From positions 3,980,501 through 4,044,500 of the forward strand of contig CANUEZ040000165.1 in NCBI GenBank assembly GCA_948099385.1: DNA of 64,000 nt, read 5' to 3'. The position numbers and the translations under genes are program-made. This DNA comes from Fasciola hepatica. Lineage: Eukaryota; Platyhelminthes; Trematoda; Plagiorchiida; Fasciolidae. Under the pieces are notes generated by a model. It worked only from the letters and a program-made list of their open reading frames with translations, had not been told where the DNA came from and searched no databases. This document shows, one piece after another, positions 35,227 to 45,330 of the stretch (the first letter of the stretch is position 1; each line of letters begins with the position of its first letter).

Positions 35227-38200
35227 CATCATCATACAGCGTTAAACAGTACGGCAAGCCCCACTGACCACTGCCTTTCTCACCATCTTGCACACAGAAA
35301 TAGGAAGAATGGATGTGCAAGATGGACAGGGAGTAGACCTACACGTGTGGCATAAGAAATCAACGCCTTAGTAGCCAACACACGGAATACACAGTCTAAC
35401 TGTACAAACACATTGATCAATCATTCTGATTCGACACAAAGTGACAACACGATCGCTCTCGTATCCTTCAGTGTATCCAGCCAACTGGTTGACGGATCTT
35501 TTGGACTCCAACCACGAACAAGTGAGACACTTAATTTTTCTAAAATCGCTGTATATTTTCTCATTTTTTTGCTGCCACGTCATCTGTTGACATCCACCTG
35601 GCTTCTTCCAATCCCGGGAAGAAACGGTAAGCAAGACATAGAGCGGTAGACGTGGTTTACCATATACAACATGTGCCCCAGCCAATGAACTCAACTAACC
35701 TGGATACGATGTGACAGAACATTCTTTGAACTAGTACCCAATACTCGATTTCTGACCTCAGCATTGCTTATTCCGTCATTCCATCTAATCTCAGCGATAC
35801 TACGCAAACACTTATGGTCGAAAACCCCAAGAGGACGGACATCTTCCGCACGAAAACTTCCCGTCTAGCAAACACAAAACAGATCTGAGTGCAACACAGC
35901 ACAGTACACACAATCCTCCAACTTCAGTGAAATATCGGGTCGGCGCCACAAGTGCTTCAGTCCAGCATACGCCGCACAAGTCCTCGATATACGCGTGCAA
36001 ACCTGGACTGCCGTGCTCGCATTCGTCGTCACGATTCTGCCGAAACAAGTGAAGCGGTCGACGATTGTTCGTACCTCTACAGCCGGCATCGAACTCAGAA
36101 CAGTTGGTGTCCATTCTTGAAACATCACTTCAAACTTTGAAGGTGCAAAACACATGACGAATGGAGCTACAGCTCTTGTCAGTCTATTTAATCCACGTTG
36201 CACTTGTTCCGTGTATCCGAACAAGCAGACGACGACGTCGGCAAAATCTAGGTCACACAGCTCCCCACTATTTCCTAGTTCGACGCCCACATCTTGAAGA
36301 TTTTGCAAGGTATTCTCTATTACCTCATGAATGACTATGTGGGAAAGGGAACAGACAAACGGGATATCCTACTTCATCGTAAACCCTTACACGGCCAGAA
36401 GTAAGAGAGTACAATGATTTCAGTAGATCCACAAACGTCTGTGGCATACCTTTTCGGTGAAGAGCACTGAACAGCTTTTTTCGGTCAACTGAATCGAAGG
36501 CGCCTTTCAAGTCCCGGAAAGCCATTATTCTCGGTCGACGGTGTATGTGACGCGTCTCAAGTAGTCGATGAAGAGTAAAAATCCAGTCGATGCATCCTCG
36601 ACCTGGGCGGCTTCCCGCCTGTTGTTCGCGGGCGTTCATCTCGCGACCCGGTGTCAGATGGCACTGCAAAATCGAGGACGATACCTTGATGACTATCTGA
36701 ATTAAACTGATTCCACGATGGTTGCTACCATTATTGCCTATCCCCCTCTTGAAGATGGGTACAATCACCAATTCGCTCCACGATAAAGAAATACGCTTCC
36801 TGTTCCAAATGTCACGGAGCAACGTGGTAAGCGATCTTACCAAAGCAACTCTACCCAGTTTGAAAAGAACTGGAGGAAGTTCCCCAGGACCGGTCGCTTT
36901 ACCACGCTTTAGTAGTCGAATGTTTGATTTTCGCTCAACTTCCGATGGAGGCTCAAGTGATACTCCCCACGGAATCGCAGTTGTTCACCTCGGAGTAACC
37001 GCATTTGCGCTCAACCAGCTAAACTGTTTCTTAAAGTATTCGGCCCAACGGCCCAGCCTTTGCCATGAACAGGCTCCCCATTTCTATCGCATATCGTTTC
37101 GCTGACCGGGTTTTACCGTCCACCAGTATTGCGAATAAGTTTGAACAGTCTTTGAGTATTATCTGGAGCGGCCACTAGTTCCATTACTTCGGCTACCTTA
37201 ACCCACTGGTTCTCAAGATCCCTCTTAAGGCTTTTGTAAATTGCCTCTGTAGATAGTTTCGTGTCTAACTCATGCCCTTACAGTTCGAGAGTTGACGTTT
37301 TTGATCCATTAGACTGATCAACTCTTGAGAAATCCAGTGTCTTTGATGGACATCCGATCCAGGCCCACAGGCGAGACCTACCCCCAGGTGCATCGCCTGT
37401 TTGATGTGGGCACAGTGCTCGTCTACATTACTGTTCGCAGCTCATGTGACAGCTTCTGTTCATAACCGGTGAGAACTTCTGGATCACACAAACGCTGTAC
37501 GGTTAACCGGGTTTGTGGCTTTCGTCGACGACCATGAAGCTGAAGCGATAATCGCTTTAGAACTGATGCAAGGTCCAACTTTACGTGCGTGGACCAGTAG
37601 GATCCATAGTTATGGACAGAACTGCGCCACCGGTAGCTTACTGCGATAATGATCGATCTGGCTCAGATGAGACACTATAAGCAGTTAGTTGAATCACATT
37701 GCTCGGATCCTGGATGCGTGCTTCACTTACTCAACAGACATCTGTCGCCAGTGTCCACTGTGAGCGCTAGGCACACCTTCTAACTGGCCTGTATGAGTGT
37801 ACACAAGTAGAAGGGGCCGAGATTCAGAGGCCAGCGAGGCTTGAGAAGATGTGGGTTACCAGAGGGAGGATTATTACCCACAGTATTTGACAACAAACTG
37901 TTGCGAGTATCGACCGTATTATCAGTGGGAGTATTATGGGTGGATAGAGGGGGCAAAGAGAGAAGTTTGGAGACAGAAAACAAAGGTTGGCTACATGAGA
38001 GGAAACTCTGAGCAGTAGCCCACTTTTCATTACCCACCCCACTCGATGCAATGGGAAGCGCGGTCCTAATTATCCAGCGCGATGACCGAGTCAGTATGGA
38101 ATTCTTCGTAGTCGTGCAGTTATTGGGAAATGTTGGACCCATACTGCTAGGATGTCCAGCCGCAAAGCAGGAGAACGATTAGAGTTTCCAACCAAAGCCT

Positions 38201-38338
38201 TTAGTTCTAACAAGAATCTATTCGAAAGGCAGCGGGGTGGCTGGGTGAAAGCCCATCCACCTGGATACGTTATTCATCTCCCGATTTTACTGACTGAGAT
38301 GCCATCTCAAATCGACCCCCAACCTGGAGGACCAGGGA
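35227..38338 (-). mobile_element. RTE family A, copy A4 (nearly full length, decayed)
   Basis: Minus-strand copy lying in a DNAJC21 intron, in sense orientation to the gene. The 3' tail (reverse complement of CATCATCATACAGCGTTAAAC) is at 35227-35247. The leader block shared with A2 (CCTGGTCCTCCAGGTTGG) ends at about 38338. The endonuclease start (37780-38142), RT N-terminal half (36325-36843), palm (35865-36308) and C-terminal part (35368-35694) are in different frames with many stops. It keeps LKGAFDSVDRKKLFSALHRKG but has lost about 60 nt before RT motif B. Confidence 0.85.
36325..36843 (-). pseudogene. RT N-terminal half of copy A4
   Basis: A 172-codon open piece with IWNRKRISLSWSELVIVPIF, NHRGISLIQIVIKVSSSIL, the GSRPGRGCIDWIFTLHRLLE block and motif A (FRDLKGAFDSVDRKKLF). 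It then runs into EVGYPVCLFPFPHS where motif B should be. The same derived end occurs in A5 (62365-62565), showing that the lesion is shared and older than both insertions. Confidence 0.8.
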
Positions 38339-38973
38339 AGGAAATAGTCCAAAAGGCTCTAACACTGGCGTGACATGCATGCCACATATCTAGGATATAA
38401 TATTCGCACACTGTTGAAGAAATTGCAACCGATTCCGAATTGCGAATTCGTTCGCCTGTTGCCCGGCAGCGAGGAGACTGGAAGAGCCATTGCGTACCAC
38501 GACCAGTTACATGAACACATTATTTACGAAATTTCAGAGTGAAAGCGAAGGACAGTGAATCCGACGACCAACATTTCTAATCAAAAGCGTGGATAGTAGA
38601 GAACAATTAACAGTGACGGATAGTACAAACATCAGAGGAGAATGACGACCGAGCCCCACGATGCAGCCAACACAGTCCACAGTTCAACTGTGATGAGACA
38701 TTAACAGGGCCGTCACTGCAATACCCAGCTGACTGGCATTATCTTTAATGTGCCGAGCCCACTGGTAAAACAGTGCTATGAGTACATGTCTGGAACGATA
38801 CAAGTAAGCCACTTTTCCTGACCGACCTGTATGACTATCCACAGCATTCAGCCACAATACTCGAGCCTGAACCTAGTTGCGGTCACAATCTTTGTTGACA
38901 TCAGCAGCAGTCCCTTGTGATGAACGGGGAGACTGCACATTCGTTGAAAGTCTACAAAAATATCCGGTCTCAC
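38339..38973. other. DNAJC21 intron stretch without recognised features
   Basis: Intron sequence between copy A4 and the next exon. I see nothing coding here. Confidence 0.5.
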
Positions 38974-39115
38974 CTCATTCACGGTTCGAACATGAAGCCC
39001 GTCAAGTTCGGCTTCCATTCTGGCTAAATCGGCTTCGAACTCCTCAGCCCATTGAGATGTGAGGCCACCAAACGAGAGCTCCTCGTTCCAAGCTTCCGCA
39101 AGCCTACTAGCTTCG
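38974..39115 (-). CDS. DNAJC21: DNAJC21 internal exon (coiled-coil part)
   Basis: Acceptor TGCCTCTTTCAATAG precedes 39115, entry phase 2 (completes an Arg codon). It ends at AATGAG followed by GTGAGA, phase 0, length 142 bp. It encodes the acidic helical stretch EASRLAEAWNEELSFGG and FEADLARMEAELDG, equivalent to the segment of human DNAJC21 between the conserved charged helix and the first zinc finger. The sequence is poorly conserved, but phase, strand and order fit on both sides. Confidence 0.88.
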
Positions 39116-39340
39116 CTATTGAAAGAGGCAAGAAATAGAAAGTAGATAGAAATGAGGGAATGCATCGGCAGATCCGGTACAATCGGAGGAATAAATGTGT
39201 ATTAAAACGTCTGAAAGAAGACCTCTCAATAACCACCATTCAAAACTAGACTTCAGTATTCAGAAGACCGTTACGAATGACCAGAACGGTAACACCAGTT
39301 CTCAATGGTTTTAAATATTTGTGCTGGTTGTAGCCCAGGT

Positions 39341-39464
39341 TGTTGGCTGCCATGATGTTCTGATCGCTGACCTTGGAATTTAGATAGCAAACGTGTTGGT
39401 GATGAAAGTTTGCGATCTAAACAAAAAAAAGCACAGAGATCAGAACATCATGGCAACACCAATT
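39341..39464. other. Long imperfect hairpin in a DNAJC21 intron
   Basis: Left outer stem TGCCATGATGTTCTGATC (within 39341-39365) pairs perfectly over 18 bases with GATCAGAACATCATGGCA (39438-39455). An inner stem TTTAGATAGCAAAC (39379-39392) pairs 13 of 14 bases with GTTTGCGATCTAAA (39408-39421). The internal loop and 15-base apical loop leave a foldback of about 120 nt. It could be a small foldback element or an RNA hairpin. No second copy was noticed. Confidence 0.6.
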
Positions 39465-40142
39465 ATTGAGCGTAGTATGGTAATTCTTAATGAGACTATT
39501 ACGGGACCGTCGTTAAGATCTTGTACAGATCGAAACCATCAACTTCATTTTCGCGAACAAAGTAATCGTTTTATTTTTCCTCAAATTCGGCCATCTATGG
39601 TGTCACCGATAAGTTCCTTCGTCCGTCAAGTGCTAAATGTACACTGCAAGCGGGTCTTTTCTACAGGCAAACAAAACAGAAATCAAGATAAGGCGATGAG
39701 TCAAAATTAAGTGAGGGAGAGGGGATCAAATATCACATGCGTGACCTAGATCCGTCTCTGGACCGTGAATGAGTGTCTGCGGTATCAGTGGTTTTCTACA
39801 GGCATTGAAAGCCTGGTCTCTGAGATTTTACAACTTAAACCTGGGTAAGAGTGCAGTGAAGAGGGCATGAAACGTAATCCCAATGATTAATTGTGCCAAC
39901 ATGGACAACCGGCAACCATGACTTCGATTCTTAAAGTAAATAACTTATTTAAAGCCCAGTACTTCACGCGCGTTGGTGGGCCGAACAACAGTGGAGCTAA
40001 TTACTATCAAATTTGAAAAGTGCCGGGTAAACGATGTCAGTGTTGAAGGCAAACATTTTGTGCACTCACAGTAAGCTGCATTAATACTACACGTACTAAA
40101 ATAGACCCCCGCAGTGTGGAATGATCACCGAGACAGATACTT
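39465..40142. other. DNAJC21 intron stretch without recognised features
   Basis: A 105-codon plus-strand frame at 39393-39710 overlaps the hairpin and has no motif. Nothing else is recognised. Confidence 0.4.
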
Positions 40143-40260
40143 CATTTTTACTACGTCACGACGATACTGCGCCTTGGCTTGGTGTGATGGTACGCGTCCC
40201 GTCACTCGGTAACGTGATAGTGACTTAAACCGTCTCATTTTTAGTGCTTCTCAGGTGGTG
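40143..40260 (+). mobile_element. RTE 5'-leader fragment upstream of B1
   Basis: Contains CACGACGATACTGCGCC and GGTGTGATGGTACGCG, a diverged form of the 5' leader shared by A2 (4807 onward) and B1 (40455 onward). It lies only about 300 bp before the true B1 leader. Confidence 0.5.
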
Positions 40261-40818
40261 AGAGATTGAAGGTTTCAGCTACAGTGTTTAATCCATGACC
40301 TAACCAATGGAAATGACAACCTCCATTGGTGAATTCCGTTGAGTCACACTGCAAATTAGCAACTGCTTCACTATACTATAGGACATGATAACGTCTCGGC
40401 CATTTGTACATTTCACGCAGGATACGGTCATCTACGTTCGGTCTTTTCATCTGTCATCATGACGAGACTGCACCCTGATGTGATGTGATGGCTTACGTGC
40501 CTCCATCACTTAAAGAGCTATGTACGATGGTTTCCTGGAGCCGGAGATGCAATCATACCTGACAGATCAATGGATAGAGGCCACACGAAGTCCAGTCTCT
40601 GAACCAGTTATTGGACAACATCTAGTTCTAACTAAAATGCCCCTGACGAGAACACTTCAGCGGATAAACACGGAGAGAAACACTTTCTCGGTCTAAAAAC
40701 CTCCACTAGATGGACGTAGGAATGGAGTACCTTGGGTTTCTCTCCACGGTGGGAGAAGTTATCGCACTTCACAGGGCAAATATCACCCGACTAAATTAGG
40801 CAGCCCTCGGCCCAAAGG

Positions 40819-41199
40819 ATGCTGCCCTGTCCAAGTTCCCCTTGCTCCATTGGGTCCATGGGGCTGGGGACTAAATCAAAAAAGCGGATCGATAACAGAG
40901 CACCAGCGACGACAAGACAGAATACAAGCAACAATCAGGTCTCACGTGACAGACCAGAAGAAGTTCCTCCACGGGTTCTTCGGTCACGTTCCCGTGCTGC
41001 GTTAACGCCCCACTGCCTTGCCGGTCAGACTTTCGGGTCAAAGGCTACGGTTGGAGTTCCCAAAGAAAAACCCCTTCTGCGGTGTGGGCAGCTGCGAAGT
41101 GTGATGTGCCCAAAGACCTCCAGTATCTTTCCTGTAAAAGGCCTAACCAACCCCCCCCCCCCCCCTTATTCTAAGATCGATGCAAAACGCCACGGATAA
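40819..41199 (+). CDS. Family B upstream open frame (B1)
   Basis: 126 codons from ATG with a proline/serine-rich start (MLPCPSSPCS), a basic middle (PPRVLRSRSRAAL) and a run of prolines encoded by a 15-base C tract at 41151-41165. It ends 20 bases after the next frame opens. The corresponding B2 frame (55678-56034) has the same start but ends earlier because its C tract is one base longer. Function unknown. It may be the N-terminus of the endonuclease protein, separated by C-tract length variation. Confidence 0.45.
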   Translation: MLPCPSSPCSIGSMGLGTKSKKRIDNRAPATTRQNTSNNQVSRDRPEEVPPRVLRSRSRAALTPHCLAGQTFGSKATVGVPKEKPLLRCGQLRSVMCPKTSSIFPVKGLTNPPPPPYSKIDAKRHG

Positions 41200-42199
41200 T
41201 TGCGGCTCTGATGAAAGCAGTAGTTCACGAGTCCAGTGTCAATCGACTGCACTCCTTAAGCTTACGTGTCCACTTCGCTTGGCTGCCTTTACCGTCCGCA
41301 CGCTATGTCAGATAGGGCCACAGGCTGCCCTCTATAGAACTCTTGATACTTTCAAAACAGATCCATGCTGTGTCTCCGAAACACGCATACAAGACCCCAC
41401 TTCTGTGATAACTCTCCGAACCCTGCATACAACCTCAGTCTCTCGTTTCACTCTTCGCGTGTCCGGTGATTCGGTGTCTAGTGCTCGTGGTCAGGCTGGC
41501 GTTGGGATTATTTTGAGCATGAAAACTGAGTGTGCACTGCTAGACTGGATTCCAGTCAGCACTCGTTCGTGTGCAGTTTGGTTGGACGGTTCTGTTCGTG
41601 TCAACAATAACAAAATGAAGCACCGATGCTTGTTCGTCGTGTCTGTGTATACGCCCACTGAGTGCAGTTCCTCCAAGACCAAGGACGAATTCTATCAAGA
41701 TTTGTCTCGGCTACTCCAAAGCGCAGGTCCAACAGACGTGGTGGTCATTGCTGGAGATTTTAGCACCCAAGTTGGCCGTTTGGGAGATTCTGAAAGACAA
41801 ATCGGAAGCCCATTTACTATCCCAGTCGATCGTCTCATTCAACTATGTTCTCACCACAGATTATTTCTGGCAAGTACAAACTTCTGCCATAAGAAGCGCA
41901 TGGACTCACATGGCGTCCTTCTTTCGTCTTCACAACGTTGGACTCAGATTGATCATATTGTGATTGGTCACCGCTGGCGTGGATCAGTTGATGATTGTCG
42001 TTCATTTTGGTCTACGCCTGTGAACTCAGATCACGCCTTGGTACGTGCTCGCTTCCGTTTACGTCTCGTCTGTGGTCGCACCAATGTAAACGCCACCCAT
42101 CCAGCGCCATTACTTCTAGACGATAACCGACGATCTGACTTTCAGACGGAGCTGTCTACACGGGTTATCTATGCAACCGGTTATCCAAGACCCAGATAA
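41180..42199 (+). CDS. APE-type endonuclease of RTE family B (B1)
   Basis: 339 open codons. The endonuclease motifs in order are AAFTVRTLCQIG, CCVSETRIQDP (catalytic Glu), a core with ARGQAGVGIILS and DWIPVSTRSCAVW, SVYTPTECSS, VIAGDFSTQVG, TQIDHIVIGHRWRGSVDD and SDHALVRARF with the general-base His. The GDFN asparagine of APE-like enzymes is Ser in both B copies. The frame ends before any RT, so the product would be endonuclease only. Confidence 0.82.
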   Translation: MQNATDNCGSDESSSSRVQCQSTALLKLTCPLRLAAFTVRTLCQIGPQAALYRTLDTFKTDPCCVSETRIQDPTSVITLRTLHTTSVSRFTLRVSGDSVSSARGQAGVGIILSMKTECALLDWIPVSTRSCAVWLDGSVRVNNNKMKHRCLFVVSVYTPTECSSSKTKDEFYQDLSRLLQSAGPTDVVVIAGDFSTQVGRLGDSERQIGSPFTIPVDRLIQLCSHHRLFLASTNFCHKKRMDSHGVLLSSSQRWTQIDHIVIGHRWRGSVDDCRSFWSTPVNSDHALVRARFRLRLVCGRTNVNATHPAPLLLDDNRRSDFQTELSTRVIYATGYPRPR

Positions 42200-42244
42200 A
42201 CGCTGGCAACAGATCGAGAAAGCCTTGTGTACCACGTCTAATGC

Positions 42245-42319
42245 AAGATGGTGAGAAAAACAGTGGTCAAAGGGGCTTGCCCTACTGTTTAATGCTGTAC
42301 GATGATGATGATGATGATG
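42245..42319 (+). mobile_element. Ultra-short family A 3'-end insertion inside B1
   Basis: 75 bp corresponding to the last bases of family A (AAGATGGTGAG...CTACTGTTTAATGCTGTAC) plus a (GAT)n tail. It is flanked by TCTAATGC (42237-42244) and TCCAATGC (42320-42327), a likely 8-bp target duplication with one mismatch. B2 has the empty site near 57098. Confidence 0.8.
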
Positions 42320-42745
42320 TCCAATGCCACAGAGGACTCGGCTTCAAGTAGGCCTCAAGAATGATGGATATCTTCGATATCAGTTGCTTTGTTGGATACT
42401 CGCAGATCCATCTCTCCGGATACCACATTCCATGAAGTGCGTCAATCCCTGAGACGTCAACTGACTAAGAGCCTGAGAAATGACCGTGAGAAGTGGTGGT
42501 TTGCAAAATGTAGGGGAATGGGAAAAGCTGTGCCTGTTGGCAATACTCGCAACCTCTATCGTTTGTTTAGAGGTACCGGTCCGCGGAAGCCCGGTGTAAG
42601 TGAGCTAAACAAGGACTCTGATGGCTCACTGATTCACTCTCAGAGATGCCGTCTGGATCGTCGAGCAGAGCCTTTTAGGGAGCAGTTCAGTTAGTCCACT
42701 TCGACTGTGGATCTTCCCAATACACCCGCTGGAAAAACGATCCAC

Positions 42746-43452
42746 GTGACATTAGGATATAGCCGCACATGTCTGGACCGGTGACGGTGGATTTGTCTGA
42801 GCACTTTTCACCTCCAAGGTAAGAGGTTTAAAATCAGCAACTGACGGTCATCTAAGGGGCAGACAGCAGTAAGCTGTCGCCCGGCTCAACCAGACAGATA
42901 AGGTGTACCTTAATCCCCTCACCCTGAAAAATATGACGGACGTTCTCGTGACCTCACGTCACAGTGGTTGGACTTCACCGTAACACAAAACATCGGCATC
43001 CAGATGGCAAAAGTAATCGAAAGTGTTAAATTCTACGAGCGGTGGGAAACGTAGAAAAACATGTCATATTACGTCAAACTGTACGAAGATCGTTGCCTCC
43101 GTTTCATCCAAGCAGAAACTGTGGTGAACCGCTACAAAATGACATGAAACTGACTCCAATTGTAATGAGAAGCCTGTCGGTGGTAGACGGCTCTGCTGAC
43201 GCCTGACTCACTACCAAGCTTGATCTACTGAGGCGTTATGTGGTTCGCCACTTTAAGTCTCAGAATCATAGTTGCCACTTTCCTTCACATTATGAATCAT
43301 GAAAACACACTATCACACGTACTAGATGTTTTTATTCGCAAAACAAGCACGGACTCATCACCCACAATAACATTCGCGCGACGAAACCAGCACCGTCGAT
43401 TGGAAGGCAAAAAGAATAAAAGTACAAAGTGAAAAAGATCCCAAAAAAATCC
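42746..43452. other. DNAJC21 intron stretch without clear features
   Basis: No recognised gene. It might contain badly decayed RTE sequence, but I could not align it. Confidence 0.4.
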
Positions 43453-43905
43453 ACCTGATGAAATATAACTGCCCAGGTAACAAAACTTAACCACTTTAGC
43501 TACAGCTTACCCTGCCAAGACAAGTTTTGCTGTTGAGCCAACCCAGTCTTGCAGCAGCATTTTGCGCATCAGAAATACAAGACGCATCTCAAACACCGTT
43601 ACACTGTTGTTTAGGCTATCTAAGAGAGCATGCAATATATCCGGATCTTCACTCACAAGAACAATATAGTCCGCGTATTCTAAGTCAGACAGTGTATTGC
43701 CCGAGCACACGTCGATGCCCCTATTCTCATACTAGGACACGGCTATCTTAAGAACTATCTCAATAAAAACGTAAAGAAAAGGCGATAGAGGGCAATCCTG
43801 ACGAACACCGCTCTCCGTGGTGAACCTGAATGAAAGATCACCGGAAGGAAGAACTCGGTTTTGGATCTCCACCAGTGATGATGTGGCCCAGAAATCCAAT
43901 GGAGT
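43453..43905 (-). mobile_element. RTE family B-like RT fragment
   Basis: The minus-strand frame includes LPSGDLSFRFTTESGVRQDCPLSPFL in pieces, LEYADYIVLVSEDPD, LLQDWVGSTAKLVLAG and KFCYLGSYISSGG. The catalytic box reads YADY rather than YADD. The part from 43499 onward is duplicated as D1, whereas 43453-43498 continues the RT only here. D2 is therefore the more complete copy at this end. Confidence 0.8.
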
Positions 43906-44649
43906 CTGCATGGAATTAACAAGCCTCCATATTTAGGTGCGAATCCAGATCATTTGCATGTCGCATGAAGCCGCATTTCGTGCTCTTCCCTCATCTGCTC
44001 AAATACAGCAACGGAATTTGAACTGTGTGCAACTTGTAGAGTAACAGAAACTAAACCGCGAGTTTCTAAAGTAGAACTAGTATAACAATCAGACCTATTT
44101 GACGATGGACGTAAGGGAAGCTTATGAAGATAGTTATGAAAAAGTAAAGGGCACTATGGCGTTTGGAGAAACTGAGCCCAGCTCCACAGCAATGACAGTT
44201 TCTCTGTCATTCACAGTAAAACTAGCCGGATAAATGTCAGAAGGTAGCTTTGGTTCGGAAAACATGCGGAACGTGCATTCACGGCTTTGTTTTTGTTCCT
44301 CTCCAAGTTGTTGTTTATGTTGCATCCAGAAATAGCCATCATCTGCTCGGCTGAAATGCCATGGTTGCTTTAAACACTTTATTCTGCACACCTTGCTCGC
44401 ACACATAATGTCAATAAATGCACAAACATTACAATTACTATCCAAACTATTTGATGTAAAGAGCGGACGCACATCCTGAGCGTCTCATCGCATTCGTCGG
44501 AAGCCAAATGCCCCGGCCGTTTGCATCAATTAACAGTGTCCAATTCCACTGGCAGAGAAACAAGCTAATCTTTCGGCCTTACGATAGCTAAACGAACCGA
44601 AAGCCCGGTAGTTAGCGCAAGCATTTTCGGTTTACATAACTCTTACATT
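43499..44649 (-). repeat. Duplicated segment D2 (partner of D1 at 32613-33744)
   Basis: 1151 bp. Contains the RT fragment plus about 750 bp of unrelated sequence with the 112-codon frame. The 19 bases missing in D1 are flanked by GAAC on both sides here (CGAAC...GTGAAC), which suggests a microhomology deletion in D1. Confidence 0.88.
44134..44472 (-). CDS. Unidentified 112-codon open frame in D2
   Basis: Protein-identical to the D1 frame at 33229-33567, including the cysteine-rich start (NCNVCAFIDIMCASKVCRIKC). Unidentified, and the same uncertainty applies. Confidence 0.3.
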   Translation of the reverse strand: MRPLFTSNSLDSNCNVCAFIDIMCASKVCRIKCLKQPWHFSRADDGYFWMQHKQQLGEEQKQSRECTFRMFSEPKLPSDIYPASFTVNDRETVIAVELGSVSPNAIVPFTFS

Positions 44650-45133
44650 TTTTCAATGCTTTTGTTAGCAGTTCTCGGTTTTTTTCCAAGAAAATACAAC
44701 CGTTTCTTATCGTGCTTTAAAACACCACAATCAAAGTCACTTCGGCACTACCGCTTCAATTAACATTGCACTCCGCGGACGTCTATTTCAAAAATTAGCA
44801 ACACATCCTAACCGCCTAAGCCCGGTAATTTAGTGTAACCTATGTACCAACTCTCAGCACTGCTGGTTCGATATTTCCAAGAAATTCGATCAATGATCCA
44901 AAGATACCACTGTTGAAAGAACAGATATTCTCGTCTTTAACCTGCAGTGGTCAGGTTTGTGAACTGTAAAGAAGAACTGGCCTCACTGTTGCTGCATGCT
45001 CTCGATCCCTGATGTGCAAACGCACGTCACGTAAACGCCAAATATGACCAAGATTGTCAAAGACTAAAAGCACCTTCCGTATATGCGATGAAGCTTTAGT
45101 TGATACCCAGCCTTCGACTGAAAAAGATCTTAC
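44650..45133. other. DNAJC21 intron stretch without recognised features
   Basis: Sequence between D2 and the next exon. Minus-strand open frames starting at 45373 run on from the exon in other frames and are shadows. Confidence 0.5.
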
Positions 45134-45330
45134 CGTTGTCTGGCCTCTCTGGCCATTTGCTGTGTCCGCGCTTCGGCTTCCTGGTTCAACTGTTGGACTC
45201 GTTGCCGTTCTGCGGCTACACGTTTGTCCCGTTTTTTTACAAAGGCCACCAACTGTCGCACTTCCTCGTTGCGTTTGCGACGAGCTGCATTTCGAAGTCG
45301 TCGGTTTTCTTGCTCCATGGCACGACGTTC
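45134..45330 (-). CDS. DNAJC21: DNAJC21 exon with the conserved charged helix
   Basis: Acceptor TTTTCTTCCCACAG precedes 45330 (phase 0). Donor CAACG followed by GTAAGA ends it at 45134 (phase 2); 197 bp. It encodes ERRAMEQENRRLRNAARRKR and NEEVRQLVAFVKKRDKRV, the most diagnostic block of DNAJC21/Jjj1 proteins, then a glutamine-rich coiled coil (VQQLNQEAEARTQQMAREAR). In the family this charged helix follows the J domain and the conserved aromatic block. Identity is near certain. Confidence 0.95.

Larger units (their letters stand above)
40455..42745 (+). mobile_element. RTE family B, copy B1 (5' part)
   Basis: Starts with the leader CATGACGAGACTGCACC and is close to identical to B2 (55332-57540) through the leader, first frame, poly-C tract and endonuclease. 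After about 42200 it is more diverged, then stops near 42745, so the whole RT is missing. It lies in a DNAJC21 intron, antisense to the gene. A 75-bp tail of family A is inserted at 42245-42319. Confidence 0.87.
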
